From Treponema sp. UBA792 (GTDB taxonomy: Bacteria > Spirochaetota > Spirochaetia > Treponematales > Treponemataceae): a stretch of 64,000 nt of DNA. Positions 26,205 to 36,201 of this stretch are shown in pieces. The DNA lies in NCBI GenBank assembly GCA_002296965.1, contig DBIW01000031.1, positions 48,572 through 112,571 of the forward strand, given 5' to 3'. Numbering within the stretch: position 1 is the stretch's first letter; each line of letters begins with the position of its first letter. A program made the position numbers and the translations under genes. The notes beneath the pieces were generated by a model. It saw nothing but the letters and a program-made list of their open reading frames with translations. It searched no databases and had not been told where the DNA came from.

Positions 26205-29093
26205 ATGTTTTGTAAACTAAATTTAATCAGAAAGAAAAAGGTCGCTTCCGGACTTCTGGCCGCGCTGACATTCTGTGTTCCTGTTCTCTCCATGTATCCG
26301 GACGGTGGCTCCGGCGTGGAGAAACAGGCGGTCAGATGGTCAAGGGGAGATTCCATAAATGAATACCTGTCTCAGAAAGGTCCGGCCGTGTATCCTCAGA
26401 CGGAGATAAGGATAGATGCGGTCTCCTATTCCGGCAGCGACAGCGCCGACATAAAGGTGCTCGACTCCTACCGCGGCAGGGACAATGTGCTGATGTGGAC
26501 TGGCGAGCGCGGAAGCGTCAGCTGGAGATTCGATGTGGATAAGAGCGGATTCTATCATATCGCGCTTGATTACATCGCGCTTCCCTATAAGGGAATGGAT
26601 ATAGAATTCTCCGTTCTTGTTGACGGATCCTGTCCTTACAATGATTTTATGAGCGTCCGTTTTTCAAGGATTTGGAAGGACTCGTACGAAATCCGGCGTG
26701 ATGAGAACGGAAATGACCTTGTTCCGAATCAGAGCGAGGTCTTCGAGTGGATTTCTGCGGATTTCCTTGACACCCAGGGATTCTACAATAAAAGCCTTCC
26801 TGTCTATCTTGAGAGCGGCAGCCACGAGATTACGCTTGTGCTGAAAAGGGAGGCGCTGGTTCTTGATGCCGTCCGCATATACAATGAGCCGGAACTTCCT
26901 TCCTATGAATCGCTTGCCGCAAGATATAATATAGAAGAAAATGTCAAGAAGCAGGTGGTGAAAGTTCAGGGCGAGAAGTCGTCAAGAAAATCCGCGTCAA
27001 CGCTCATCCCGACTTCTGACCGTACCGATGCCGCGACTGAACCTGCAAGCCCGTCAAAAATCCGGCTGAACACAATCGGCGGAAACTGGACCTGGAAGCT
27101 GCCAGGCCAGTGGATAGAATGGACTGTCGATGTTCCTGAAAGCGGAGTCTACAATCTGTTCATAAAAGGCCGGCAGAACAGCCAGCGCGGTATGGCGGCC
27201 ACAAGAAAAATTTATATCGACGGAAAAATTCCGTGCCGTGAGTACGAGAACGTGGAATTCCCTTATTCGCTCAGATGGAACCAGATAACTCCGACTGATG
27301 TCGGCGGAAAAAGGTGTCCGGTCTATCTTGAGAAGGGCTCCCACGTAATCAGGATGGAGGCTACGCTCGGCCGTCTGACGCCGATTCTTACCGCCGTCGA
27401 TGATCTTACTTACGAACTGAACACGCTGCGCCGTCGTTTTATAATGATAATGGGAAGCGAGCCCGACCTTTACAGGGATTATCAGCTTGACAAGGAAATC
27501 CCCGGTCTTACCGACAAGCTGAAGGATCTTTCCCACAGATTCAGGCTTGCCGCCGATGATTTTGAGCGGATTACCGGACAGAGCGGAAGCGAGGCTGCCA
27601 CGCTCAGAATAATGGTGGATCAGCTTGCAAGCTTCGCGAAGGATCCGCATTACATTCCTGCAAAGCAGAGCTCATTCCGCGACAATATCGCAAATCTCGC
27701 GTCATGGATTCTCTACCGCAAGGAGCTTCCTGTCGAGGTTGACTACATAACGCTTTCGACCCCCGACGTCAGACCGCAGAAGGCTTCCGCCGGATTCTTC
27801 AGGCAGAGATGGATGGGAATCCGCTCGTTCTTCTGCTCATTCTTTGAGGATTACGACAGCATCGGTAAAAAAGAGGCGGATGCGGTTGATGTATGGATTC
27901 AGAGCGGACGTGATCAGGCGTCGATTCTGCGCGAGCTTATAATAAATGATTTTACTCCGAACACAGGCATAAAGGTGAACTTGAGCCTTGTCCAGGGCAG
28001 CATAATCGAGGCTACGATGGCCGGACGCGGTCCTGAAATCGCGATAAATGTGTCACGGGGTCAGCCGGTGAACCTTGCCAGCCGCAATGCCCTCTATGAT
28101 CTTTCCACGTTCAGCGACTTTGATTCGGTCCGCGGATGGTTCAGTCCGTCGGCATTCGTTCCGTACGAATTCCAGAATGGAGTCTATGCGGTTCCGATGA
28201 CACAGGACTTCCACATGATGTTCTACCGCACCGATATTTTCGAGGAGCTGGGACTTGAGCCGCCGCAGACTTGGGAGGATCTTTACAGGATTATTCCTAT
28301 ACTTCAGCGCAACAATATGCAGGTCGGACTTCCTTATCAGGGTGTCGATGCGATTGATCTGATAGATGCCGGAATGGGTTCAAGAAACCTTTTCCCGACG
28401 CTGCTTTCTCAGAACGGCGGCTCATTCTACAAGAACGGCAACCACGAGACCGGACTTTCCGATCCTGAAGCCTACAAGGCGTTCAAGCAGTGGGTGGATT
28501 TCTATGCGTCCTATGGTTTCTCGCTGAAATTCGACTTCAATACACGTTTCCGCTCCGGAGAAATGCCGTTGGGAATAACATCGTACGGAATGTACAACAT
28601 GCTTTCTGTCGCGGCTCCCGAAATCCGCAATGAATGGAAGATGACGGTCATTCCGGGAACAAGAAAGCCGGACGGCACGATCGACCGTTCCGAGGCCGCA
28701 TCCGGTTCCGCCGTCATAATGTTCAAGAAGATTAAGAATCCTGAGGCGGGCTGGGAATTCATGAAGTGGTGGATGAGTCCGGATGTTCAGCTGCAGTACG
28801 CCACACGTCTTGAGACTATCCTCGGAACTGCCGCACGTCTCAACACCGCGAACCTTGAGACATTCTCCAGAATGCCGTGGTCTGTGTCGGAGCAGGAGAT
28901 TCTGCGCGAGCAGTGGAAGGAGGTTCAGGAAATTCAGGAGGTTCCGGGAGGATATTACACGATCCGTATGCTGGATACCGCATTCACAGAAGTCTATTAT
29001 AACAACGAGAATCCCCGCGCTACGCTCAACAAATACTGCGACATGATAAACGAGGAGATAGAACGCAAGAGAAAGGAGCTTGGAATTGACTGA
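26205..29093 (+). CDS. Giant ABC solute-binding protein with two carbohydrate-binding-like modules
   Basis: A 962-residue exported protein. A basic N-terminus and hydrophobic stretch (about 12-29) form a signal peptide; no standard lipobox follows. Residues about 35-230 and 275-410 each look like a beta-sandwich module (VSWRFDVDKSGFYHIALDY; WIEWTVDVPESGVYNLFIKG), both ending in strands seen in CBM6/35-like folds. A helical stretch (410-540) leads to a normal family 1 solute-binding domain (560-962; TNTGIKVNLSLV-like start, GVYAVPMTQDFHMMFYRTD, PEAGWEFMKWWMSP). Ordinary binding proteins have 400-450 residues. It overlaps the first permease by eight bases, so it serves the permeases at 29086-30904. 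Substrate by context: mannan oligosaccharides. Confidence 0.88.
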   Translation: MFCKLNLIRKKKVASGLLAALTFCVPVLSMYPDGGSGVEKQAVRWSRGDSINEYLSQKGPAVYPQTEIRIDAVSYSGSDSADIKVLDSYRGRDNVLMWTGERGSVSWRFDVDKSGFYHIALDYIALPYKGMDIEFSVLVDGSCPYNDFMSVRFSRIWKDSYEIRRDENGNDLVPNQSEVFEWISADFLDTQGFYNKSLPVYLESGSHEITLVLKREALVLDAVRIYNEPELPSYESLAARYNIEENVKKQVVKVQGEKSSRKSASTLIPTSDRTDAATEPASPSKIRLNTIGGNWTWKLPGQWIEWTVDVPESGVYNLFIKGRQNSQRGMAATRKIYIDGKIPCREYENVEFPYSLRWNQITPTDVGGKRCPVYLEKGSHVIRMEATLGRLTPILTAVDDLTYELNTLRRRFIMIMGSEPDLYRDYQLDKEIPGLTDKLKDLSHRFRLAADDFERITGQSGSEAATLRIMVDQLASFAKDPHYIPAKQSSFRDNIANLASWILYRKELPVEVDYITLSTPDVRPQKASAGFFRQRWMGIRSFFCSFFEDYDSIGKKEADAVDVWIQSGRDQASILRELIINDFTPNTGIKVNLSLVQGSIIEATMAGRGPEIAINVSRGQPVNLASRNALYDLSTFSDFDSVRGWFSPSAFVPYEFQNGVYAVPMTQDFHMMFYRTDIFEELGLEPPQTWEDLYRIIPILQRNNMQVGLPYQGVDAIDLIDAGMGSRNLFPTLLSQNGGSFYKNGNHETGLSDPEAYKAFKQWVDFYASYGFSLKFDFNTRFRSGEMPLGITSYGMYNMLSVAAPEIRNEWKMTVIPGTRKPDGTIDRSEAASGSAVIMFKKIKNPEAGWEFMKWWMSPDVQLQYATRLETILGTAARLNTANLETFSRMPWSVSEQEILREQWKEVQEIQEVPGGYYTIRMLDTAFTEVYYNNENPRATLNKYCDMINEEIERKRKELGID

Positions 29094-30003
29094 GAATACC
29101 CAAATCAAAAAACTCAATGACCGTAAAAACTGGGAGACAAGATCCGCATACATGATGATGGCTCCTTTTCTGGTTCTTTTTACGATTTTTACAATTCTTC
29201 CGATAATCGGCGCGATATTTCTCAGCTTCACCAGCTTTGATATGCTTCAGTCGCCGAAATTCGTAGGACTGAGCAATTATGTCCGCCTGATGCTTGACGA
29301 CAAGATTTTTCTGAAAGTCCTCAAGAACACGATGGTTTTCGCCTTTGTGACCGGACCTCTGAGCTACGTGATGTCATTCCTGCTTGCCTGGATGATAAAC
29401 GAATACAAGCCGACCGCGCGCTCAATCTGGACTCTTATTTTTTATGCGCCTTCAATTGCGGGAAACATATTCTACATCTGGACATTCCTTTTTTCCGGCG
29501 ACTACTACGGAATCATAAACGCAAAGCTGATGCAGTTCGGTTTTATAAAGGAACCGATCGACTGGATCGGCAATACGGACTATGTCCTGAAGGTTGTGCT
29601 GCTTGTGCAGATATGGCTGAGTTTCGGTGCGGGCTTTCTTTCGTTTATTGCCGGTCTTCAGGGAATTGACAAAAGCCTTTATGAGGCGGGAAGAATTGAC
29701 GGAATCCGCAACAGATGGCAGGAGCTTTGGTATATAACGATTCCATCCATGAAGCCGCAGCTTCTTTTTGGTGCTGTTATGCAGATAGCGTCGTCATTCG
29801 GAGTCAGCGAGGTCATAAAATCGGTAGCCGGTTTTCCGTCCCGAGGCTACGAGGCCGATACGATAGGAACTTATATAATCGACTACGGAACTGTCCGCTT
29901 TGAGATGGGCTATGCCTGTACGCTTTCGGTGGTGCTGTTCCTCATAATGCTGATAACGAATAAAATAATAACAAAACTTCTCAAGGGGGCTGCAGATGAA
30001 TGA
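29086..30003 (+). CDS. ABC sugar permease 1, first pair (LplB/MalF type)
   Basis: A 305-residue membrane protein with six helices and the EAA loop YEAGRIDGIRNRWQEL. TTG 29086 is taken as the start because AGGAG lies seven bases before it; the alternative TTG at 29080 is one base from that site. It overlaps the binding-protein stop by eight bases. It pairs with the next gene to form an importer channel. No ATPase gene is found in this operon. Confidence 0.92.
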   Translation: MTENTQIKKLNDRKNWETRSAYMMMAPFLVLFTIFTILPIIGAIFLSFTSFDMLQSPKFVGLSNYVRLMLDDKIFLKVLKNTMVFAFVTGPLSYVMSFLLAWMINEYKPTARSIWTLIFYAPSIAGNIFYIWTFLFSGDYYGIINAKLMQFGFIKEPIDWIGNTDYVLKVVLLVQIWLSFGAGFLSFIAGLQGIDKSLYEAGRIDGIRNRWQELWYITIPSMKPQLLFGAVMQIASSFGVSEVIKSVAGFPSRGYEADTIGTYIIDYGTVRFEMGYACTLSVVLFLIMLITNKIITKLLKGAADE

Positions 30004-30904
30004 GAAACTGAATGTAATTCTGCAGACTGTGAAAAAAATCAAGCTGTTCAGATATAGGGGCGCCGCCAAAGCCACAAGATCCCGCGGAATGGATTTCCTG
30101 CTTTTTCTTGTGCTGGGACTTCTGGCCTGTTTCATGATGCTTCCTGTCATATATGCGGTCGTGAACGCATTCAAGCCGGTGGAGGAGCTGTTCATTTTTC
30201 CGCCGCGCCTTTTTGTGCGTCATCCGACTCTTATGAATTTTGTGGAGCTTACGCAGGTTCTCTCAAACCTCTGGGTTCCGTTCTCAAGGTATCTGTTCAA
30301 TTCCATCGTCGTTACTGTATGTGCGACGTTCGGAAACATAATCGTGTCGAGCATGGCGGCGTATCCTCTTGCGATGCACAACTTCAAGGGAAAGAAGGTG
30401 ATAGATGAGATTATTGTCGAGGCTCTTCTCTTCACGCCGCAGATTCTTTACATACCGCAGTATATTATCATCGCGAGGCTTGGACTTATAAACAATTATC
30501 TGGCTCTGATTCTTCCTGTGGTGCAGATGACGCTCGGAACGTTCCTTATGCGTCAGTTCATGGGGCAGCTTCCTGTCTCTCTGCTGGAGGCCGCGCGTAT
30601 CGACGGAGCTAAGGAAATCACGATATGGTGGAAAATCGTCATGCCAACCGTAAAACCGGCATGGCTCACGCTGATGATACTTGCGTTCCAGAACATCTGG
30701 CAGCAGAACGGAAACCTCTTTATATACAAGGAGAACATGAAGGTGCTTCCTTCCATTATAACGCAGCTTCAGTCCGGCGGCCTTGCCCGTGCGAACGTCA
30801 CCTCGGCGGTCATGCTTGTGCTTATGCTTCCGCCGCTGATACTGTTCCAGCTCTGTCAGAAATCTGTAATAGAGACGATGGCGACTTCAGGAATAAAGGA
30901 TTAG
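29996..30904 (+). CDS. ABC sugar permease 2, first pair (LplC/MalG type)
   Basis: A 302-residue membrane protein overlapping the preceding stop by eight bases; GGGGG precedes the ATG. A longer hydrophilic N-terminus (about 35 residues, RGAAKATRSRG) comes before the first helix. The EAA loop reads EAARIDGAKEITIWW. Together with the gene at 29086 it forms the channel served by the giant binding protein. Confidence 0.92.
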   Translation: MNEKLNVILQTVKKIKLFRYRGAAKATRSRGMDFLLFLVLGLLACFMMLPVIYAVVNAFKPVEELFIFPPRLFVRHPTLMNFVELTQVLSNLWVPFSRYLFNSIVVTVCATFGNIIVSSMAAYPLAMHNFKGKKVIDEIIVEALLFTPQILYIPQYIIIARLGLINNYLALILPVVQMTLGTFLMRQFMGQLPVSLLEAARIDGAKEITIWWKIVMPTVKPAWLTLMILAFQNIWQQNGNLFIYKENMKVLPSIITQLQSGGLARANVTSAVMLVLMLPPLILFQLCQKSVIETMATSGIKD

Positions 30905-30913
30905 GAGATGAAC

Positions 30914-33007
30914 ATGAAAAAACTTTCGGTTATTTTTGCATCGGCCGCCTTTGTGCTGGGAGTCTCTCCGCTGTGCGCGACAAGTCCGGAGCCGGCGCCG
31001 GTTCCGTGGCTTTCCTATAACTATGGGGTCTGGGATACGAGCATTCCTGCTCAGCCCGCCTATGAAGTCCGCGGTTATGTTACAGGTGACGACCTTGGCG
31101 CCGGTGCGTTGAAATCTCCCAGAGACCTCTGCACGGATTCGGACGGAAACATATATGTGCTTGACAGCGGAAACAGACGGGTTCTTGAGATGAGTCCGGA
31201 TCTTGAGCTTGTCCGCGAGGTTGATTTTTACGGAAATCCGGTAAGCCTTTCGGATCCGCGGGGAATGTATGTTGACTCCGACGGCCAGATTTATGTCGCG
31301 GACCGCGGCGCCCGTCAGGTTTTCATTTTTGCCGCCGACGGAAAATACCTGCGTTCGATTGTGAAACCTGTTACGGATCTGATTGACGAGAAGACGGAAT
31401 TCCTGCCGGACAAGGTTCTTGTCGATCACCTTGGTGTTGTCTATGTGATTTCGTTCGGGTGCTACGAGGGCGCATACACATTCGATGAGAACGGTGATTT
31501 TCTGGGCTTTTTCGGCTCGAACAAGGTCAGCGTGACTCAGCGTCTGCTTTCTGACAGGATATGGAGAAAATTCGCCACGAAGGAGCAGCGCGAGCGTATG
31601 TACCGCTATGTTCCTATCGAATATGTGAATTTTGCGATTGACCGGGACGGATTCATTTATACGGTCTCGAACTATGGCGACAATGAGCAGAAAGGCCAGG
31701 TCAGAAAACTGAATCCTCTGTCTCAGAATATACTTTTTTACGGAAAGAAGCCGGAGCTTGCCTTTTTCGGTGATCCTGAGACGACATACACGAACCGTGT
31801 CGAAAAATCCACGCTTGTAGCCGTCGATGTTGACAAAGACAATTTTATAAGCGTTCTGGACTTTGAGCGCGGCCGTGTCTTCCAGTATGACCAGTCGTGC
31901 AATCTTCTTACGATCTTCGGAGGCACGGGAACACAGGAAGGCTCGTTCAGAAATGCGGCTGATATTGTCAGTTCGGCCGGAAATCTCTATGTTCTTGACA
32001 ATGTGCGCGGTTCGGTGACAAGTTTTCAGCCTACGAGGTTCGGAAAAGCCCTCCGTGAGGCGACTGTCCTGTACGAGGAAGGTTATTTTGAGGACGCGCT
32101 TGATCCCTGGTTCGAGGCGCTCAGGCTTGACAGAAATAATTATCTTGTTCTCCGCGGAATAGGACGTGCCTATGAGCGTCTGCGCCGCTATGACCTTGCC
32201 ATGGATTATTACAGACAGGCCGAGTATCACGGCGCATATTCCGACGCATTCCATGAGTATAGAACCGCCGCGCTCAGAAAGTATTTTCCTCTTGTGATGA
32301 TGGTTCTTGTTCTGGTCGTGGCCGCGATTTTCGTGGTGCCGCTTCTCCGGAAAAAATACGGAAAGAAAAAGGAGATCCGCCACGTATATACGATAAGCCG
32401 CAGCTACTATCCGTTCTATCTTATGCTCCATCCGTTCAAGGGCTGGGAGGAATTCAAGCGGGACAAAAAAGGCTCCGTGCTTTTTGCGAATATAATTCTT
32501 GCCGCATGGCTTGTCGCAGAGATTCTCTCGTATCAGCTTACAGGTTTTGTGTTCAATAGGAACAGGCTGGACAATATGAACATATTCATACTGATAGCAT
32601 CAACCTGGGGAGCAGCGCTTCTCTGGAGCGTCGCCAACTGGGGACTCTGTACGCTTCAGGACGGAAAGGGAACGTTCCGGGAAATCTGGATAAGTTTTGC
32701 GTATACAAGGCTTACTTATGTCGTGACCGTGATTCCTGTCATTATACTCAGCAATGTGATGACGGCGGATGAGTCATTCTTCCTTTCTGTCATAATGAAC
32801 GTGATAAGCATCTACGGAATTCTTCAGCTGGTTCTTGCTACAAAGTCGGCGCATCAGTACACGATGAAGAAGACTGTCGTGTCCATGCTGCTCACGCTTC
32901 TGGGAATCGCGCTTATTGTGATTATCGGTATGCTTTTTGTGTCTCTTTTCGCGCAGCTCTGGTCTTTTGTTTCGACCGTCGCGCAGGAAATCATGATGAG
33001 GATGTAG
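30914..33007 (+). CDS. Exported NHL-propeller, TPR and YIP1-type membrane protein
   Basis: A 697-residue protein of unusual build. A signal peptide (residues 1-22, ending SPLCA) is followed by an NHL-type beta-propeller (about 40-370), seen in repeats such as LKSPRDLCTDSDGNIYVLD, LSDPRGMYVDSDGQIYVAD and NAADIVSSAGNLYVLD. Residues 375-452 are TPR-like helices (EEGYFEDALDPWFEAL). A membrane helix (about 457-478), a basic loop, and a YIP1-like domain with four to five further helices finish the protein. The propeller would be outside and the YIP1 domain in the membrane. ATG 30914 has AGGAG six bases before it and is preferred over the ATG at 30908. It lies between two permease pairs, beside the DUF5696-like gene, suggesting a part in polysaccharide handling linked to transport. 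Function unknown. Confidence 0.85.
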   Translation: MKKLSVIFASAAFVLGVSPLCATSPEPAPVPWLSYNYGVWDTSIPAQPAYEVRGYVTGDDLGAGALKSPRDLCTDSDGNIYVLDSGNRRVLEMSPDLELVREVDFYGNPVSLSDPRGMYVDSDGQIYVADRGARQVFIFAADGKYLRSIVKPVTDLIDEKTEFLPDKVLVDHLGVVYVISFGCYEGAYTFDENGDFLGFFGSNKVSVTQRLLSDRIWRKFATKEQRERMYRYVPIEYVNFAIDRDGFIYTVSNYGDNEQKGQVRKLNPLSQNILFYGKKPELAFFGDPETTYTNRVEKSTLVAVDVDKDNFISVLDFERGRVFQYDQSCNLLTIFGGTGTQEGSFRNAADIVSSAGNLYVLDNVRGSVTSFQPTRFGKALREATVLYEEGYFEDALDPWFEALRLDRNNYLVLRGIGRAYERLRRYDLAMDYYRQAEYHGAYSDAFHEYRTAALRKYFPLVMMVLVLVVAAIFVVPLLRKKYGKKKEIRHVYTISRSYYPFYLMLHPFKGWEEFKRDKKGSVLFANIILAAWLVAEILSYQLTGFVFNRNRLDNMNIFILIASTWGAALLWSVANWGLCTLQDGKGTFREIWISFAYTRLTYVVTVIPVIILSNVMTADESFFLSVIMNVISIYGILQLVLATKSAHQYTMKKTVVSMLLTLLGIALIVIIGMLFVSLFAQLWSFVSTVAQEIMMRM

Positions 33008-33022
33008 GGGGAAGACGTAATT

Positions 33023-35281
33023 ATGGAGAACAAGATGAATTTTTTCAGGAGAATTGCGGCGGCCCTTCTTTCCATCCTGTTGGCTGAGGCTCTTTTTGCC
33101 GTTGTTCCCGACAGCGCGCACTGGAGTCCGGACAGGCTTGAATCCGAGGGCTTCACGCTTTATTCAAGGACAAAGGAGCTGGAGCTCTATCTGGACAGGA
33201 ACAGGGCTGTGTTTGCAGTGAGGAAAATTTATTCCGGATATGTATGGTATTCTTCTCCGCTGGACTGGGAAGAAGATGACCATGCGTCCGGCTACAACAA
33301 GAATGCGATGCCGTCCATGCTCCAGATAAACACGAAGGACAAGGCCGGATCATTTTTTCCGGCGAACAGCTATGTGAATGCCGTAAAACGCAAGGGATTC
33401 AAAGTTGAGCGCGAGGACGGAGGCTTCACGTTGAACCACAATTTCGTGCGTGACGGAATCTTCATTCCTCTTCATGTGACCGTGGAGGGGAATTCCCTTG
33501 TGGTCAGCGTGAATTTCAATGAGATCGAGGAAGAGGAGGAGGATCCTGACAGCACGCTCGGTTCGCTCCGGCTGCTTGATTTTACGCTTCTTCCGTATTT
33601 CGGTGCGGCTCCTGCCGGAGAGGACGGATATATGTTTGTTCCTGACGGAACCGGCGCGGTGATAAAATTTGACAACACACGCGGTTCTTCCGGATATTCG
33701 GCTTATGTCTACGGCAGGGACGAGTCAATCATTCCGTCAATGAAAAAGACCGTTACGGAGGACATCTATCTTCCGGTGTTCGGAATGAGCCGCGGGGAGG
33801 CCGGATTTGTCGCTGTGATTGAGGACAACCGTTCCAATGCCGTCATAGAGGCGCAGACTGCCGGCCAGGTGACAACCTACAACAACATAGCTTCCCGGTG
33901 CATAGTGCGTGACCTTGACACGTTCACCTTCCGCGAGCGCACGGGAACTCCGCGTGACATAAGGATTTTTCAGACACGGAATCTTCCCGAAAGCGGGGAG
34001 ACATATTCAGTCCGTTATATTTTTCTGGACGGAAGCGAGAATTCCTATACAGGAATGGCCGGGGCCTACAGAAAATATCTTCAGGAGAAATCACTTTTTC
34101 CACAGGAAAAGACAGACCGCAGCTTTTCAATGGCTCTGAATTTCATCGGCTCCGGCTCAAAGAAGAAGGCCGTTCTGGGAATTCCTAAGTCGGTGGAAAT
34201 TCCGTACACGCCTTTTGATGACGTTGAGACGGTGATTGAGTCGCTGAAGGAGCGCGGAGTCGGTGATTTTGTCGTGAAATATGACGGATGGATTGACGGC
34301 GGAATTTTCGGAAAATATCCGGCATCTCCATCGCCGGAGCCTAAGCTCGGCGGAAAGCGCGGATTCAACAGGCTGCTCGGATATCTTGATGAGAACGGAA
34401 TCGATTTTTACGGCGGCGCCGATTTTGTCAATCTGTACCGTTCGGATTTGGGGCATATAAAGGAACTGAATGCGAACAGGGAGATAAACAAATCTCCTGT
34501 TAAGGTTCCTGATTTCAGAATGTCCACTTTTGACGAGAAGACCGGAAGCGACACTTATCCGAACTGGATTCTGAGGCTGTCGTCTGTAAAGAAGGGCGTT
34601 GCGAAATTTCTTGCCGGGGCGGACAAGAAATATCCGGAAATCGGACTTGCTCCCGATTCTCTTGGAAATATTGTCGGCTCTGATTTCGGAAAGAACGGAA
34701 ATTCACGTGACGCGACTGCGGACGGTTTCTCCCTCCTCCTTGATGATGTCCAGTCGTCGCATCCGGTTCTGCTGAGCCGTCCGTTTGACTATGCGCTGAA
34801 AAATGTGTCTTATATAACGGATGTTCCGGCTGTCTCAAGCAGCTATGATATAGAAGACTATAGCGTTCCTTTTTATCAGATTCTGCTGCGCGGCTATATT
34901 CCGTTCGCCAATTTTCCTGCGAACCGTGCCGTGGACACAAAGGTGTACAAGCTTCAGCTTCTGGAGACAGGCTCCGACATTTCGTATCTGTGGATCACAA
35001 GGAATCAGGAGGAGCTGCGCGATTCAAGGCTTCAGTCATATATGTCGGTTTATGCCGAGGACTGGCTTGACGAGGCTGCGGCGATTTATACCGAGATAAA
35101 GCCGGTGGCCGACAGAATTTCGGGCAGGACAATAAAATCCCATGAGGTTTACGGTAACGGCGGACGCATCACCGTTTATGACAACGGAGTCAGGATTCTT
35201 ACGAATTATTCAGACAAGACCATAACTGCCGGAGGAATGACGGCCGGACCGTATTCCTGGGCGGTGAGCGAGGACAGATAA
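33023..35281 (+). CDS. Exported DUF5696-like protein, possible unassigned glycoside hydrolase
   Basis: A 752-residue protein with signal peptide (NFFRRIAAALLSILLAEALFA). Residues about 30-340 are beta-rich (a supersandwich-like region: LYLDRNRAVFAVRKIYSGYVWYS starts it). Residues 370-650 alternate strands and helices like a TIM barrel: DFVVKYDGWIDGG, IDFYGGADFVNLY, GLAPDSLGNIVGSDFG, then SSYDIEDYSVPFYQ. A beta domain follows. The layout (beta sandwich, barrel, beta cap) is that of many polysaccharide-acting enzymes; acidic residues in KYDGWIDGG and LAPDSLG are candidates for catalysis. I recognise it as DUF5696-like from memory; no activity is known to me. GGGGGAAG eight bases before the ATG sets the start. 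It directly follows the NHL-YIP1 gene. Confidence 0.8.
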   Translation: MENKMNFFRRIAAALLSILLAEALFAVVPDSAHWSPDRLESEGFTLYSRTKELELYLDRNRAVFAVRKIYSGYVWYSSPLDWEEDDHASGYNKNAMPSMLQINTKDKAGSFFPANSYVNAVKRKGFKVEREDGGFTLNHNFVRDGIFIPLHVTVEGNSLVVSVNFNEIEEEEEDPDSTLGSLRLLDFTLLPYFGAAPAGEDGYMFVPDGTGAVIKFDNTRGSSGYSAYVYGRDESIIPSMKKTVTEDIYLPVFGMSRGEAGFVAVIEDNRSNAVIEAQTAGQVTTYNNIASRCIVRDLDTFTFRERTGTPRDIRIFQTRNLPESGETYSVRYIFLDGSENSYTGMAGAYRKYLQEKSLFPQEKTDRSFSMALNFIGSGSKKKAVLGIPKSVEIPYTPFDDVETVIESLKERGVGDFVVKYDGWIDGGIFGKYPASPSPEPKLGGKRGFNRLLGYLDENGIDFYGGADFVNLYRSDLGHIKELNANREINKSPVKVPDFRMSTFDEKTGSDTYPNWILRLSSVKKGVAKFLAGADKKYPEIGLAPDSLGNIVGSDFGKNGNSRDATADGFSLLLDDVQSSHPVLLSRPFDYALKNVSYITDVPAVSSSYDIEDYSVPFYQILLRGYIPFANFPANRAVDTKVYKLQLLETGSDISYLWITRNQEELRDSRLQSYMSVYAEDWLDEAAAIYTEIKPVADRISGRTIKSHEVYGNGGRITVYDNGVRILTNYSDKTITAGGMTAGPYSWAVSEDR

Positions 35282-35282
35282 T

Positions 35283-36191
35283 ATGGAAAAGACCAAAACG
35301 AAAAAGCCCGGACGCAAAGGCGCGGGCCTTATAGAGAAACAGTCAAGATGGGGCTGGGTTTTCATCGCTCCGTGGCTTCTGGGCTTCATTTACTTTTTCG
35401 CGGTGCCGCTGCTCAAAGCGCTGACATACACATTCAGCAAGATGTCCATATCAAGTTCCGGCCTTAAGATGGATTTTGTCGGACTTGACAACTATATCCA
35501 GGCGTTTACGGTTGATCCGGATTTTTCCCGTGCGATTGTAAGTTCCACGCTGAACATCGTGTATCAGGTCCCGATAATCGTGTTTTTCAGTCTGTTCATA
35601 GCTCTGATTCTTCGCAACAATTTCCGTGGTCGCACGCTTATGCGTTCAATCTTCTTCCTTCCGGTCATAATTTCTTCCGGAGTTGTAATCACAATCCTCA
35701 AGGAGAATGTGCTTGCGACCGGAACCGGACAGGCGGCCACGCTCTTTCAGACGGGAATAATAAACGAGGTTCTTGTAAAGTCAGGCATGAATTTCCAGGT
35801 TGTCCAGATTATCACGAACACAGTCGGCTCGATTCTGGATCTTACCTGGCGCAGCGGAGTACAGATTCTTCTTCTTCTTTCTGCCCTGCATAGTATTCCC
35901 GACAGCATGTACGAGGCCGCAAGAATCGAAGGCGCGACCGAATGGGAGACATTCTGGAAAATCACCTTTGTGATGATTTCCCCTACTATTGTGATGACCG
36001 TAATCTATTCGATAATTGACTATTTCACGGACTATTCAAACAAGATAATGCGCATGATTGTCACTTATGTGAACCAGGGACGGTATGAGTACAGCACGAC
36101 AATATCAATAATATATTTTGTGATTGTGCTTCTTCTTATAATGCTGGTTGACAAATTCCTGACAAAGCGTGTCAACAAGGTTCTGAACTGA
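35283..36191 (+). CDS. ABC sugar permease 1, second pair
   Basis: A 302-residue membrane protein with a basic N-terminus (KTKTKKPGRKG) before the first helix and EAA loop YEAARIEGATEWETFW. GAGG lies nine bases before the ATG, which follows the DUF5696-like stop by one base. It forms the second importer channel with the next gene. Confidence 0.92.
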   Translation: MEKTKTKKPGRKGAGLIEKQSRWGWVFIAPWLLGFIYFFAVPLLKALTYTFSKMSISSSGLKMDFVGLDNYIQAFTVDPDFSRAIVSSTLNIVYQVPIIVFFSLFIALILRNNFRGRTLMRSIFFLPVIISSGVVITILKENVLATGTGQAATLFQTGIINEVLVKSGMNFQVVQIITNTVGSILDLTWRSGVQILLLLSALHSIPDSMYEAARIEGATEWETFWKITFVMISPTIVMTVIYSIIDYFTDYSNKIMRMIVTYVNQGRYEYSTTISIIYFVIVLLLIMLVDKFLTKRVNKVLN

Positions 36192-36201
36192 GGGTAGCGT
36201 G

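Noticed and set aside
30887..32431. 514-codon minus-strand ORF over the NHL-YIP1 gene
   Set aside because: Antisense; the plus-strand frame has clear repeats, helices and a ribosome site.
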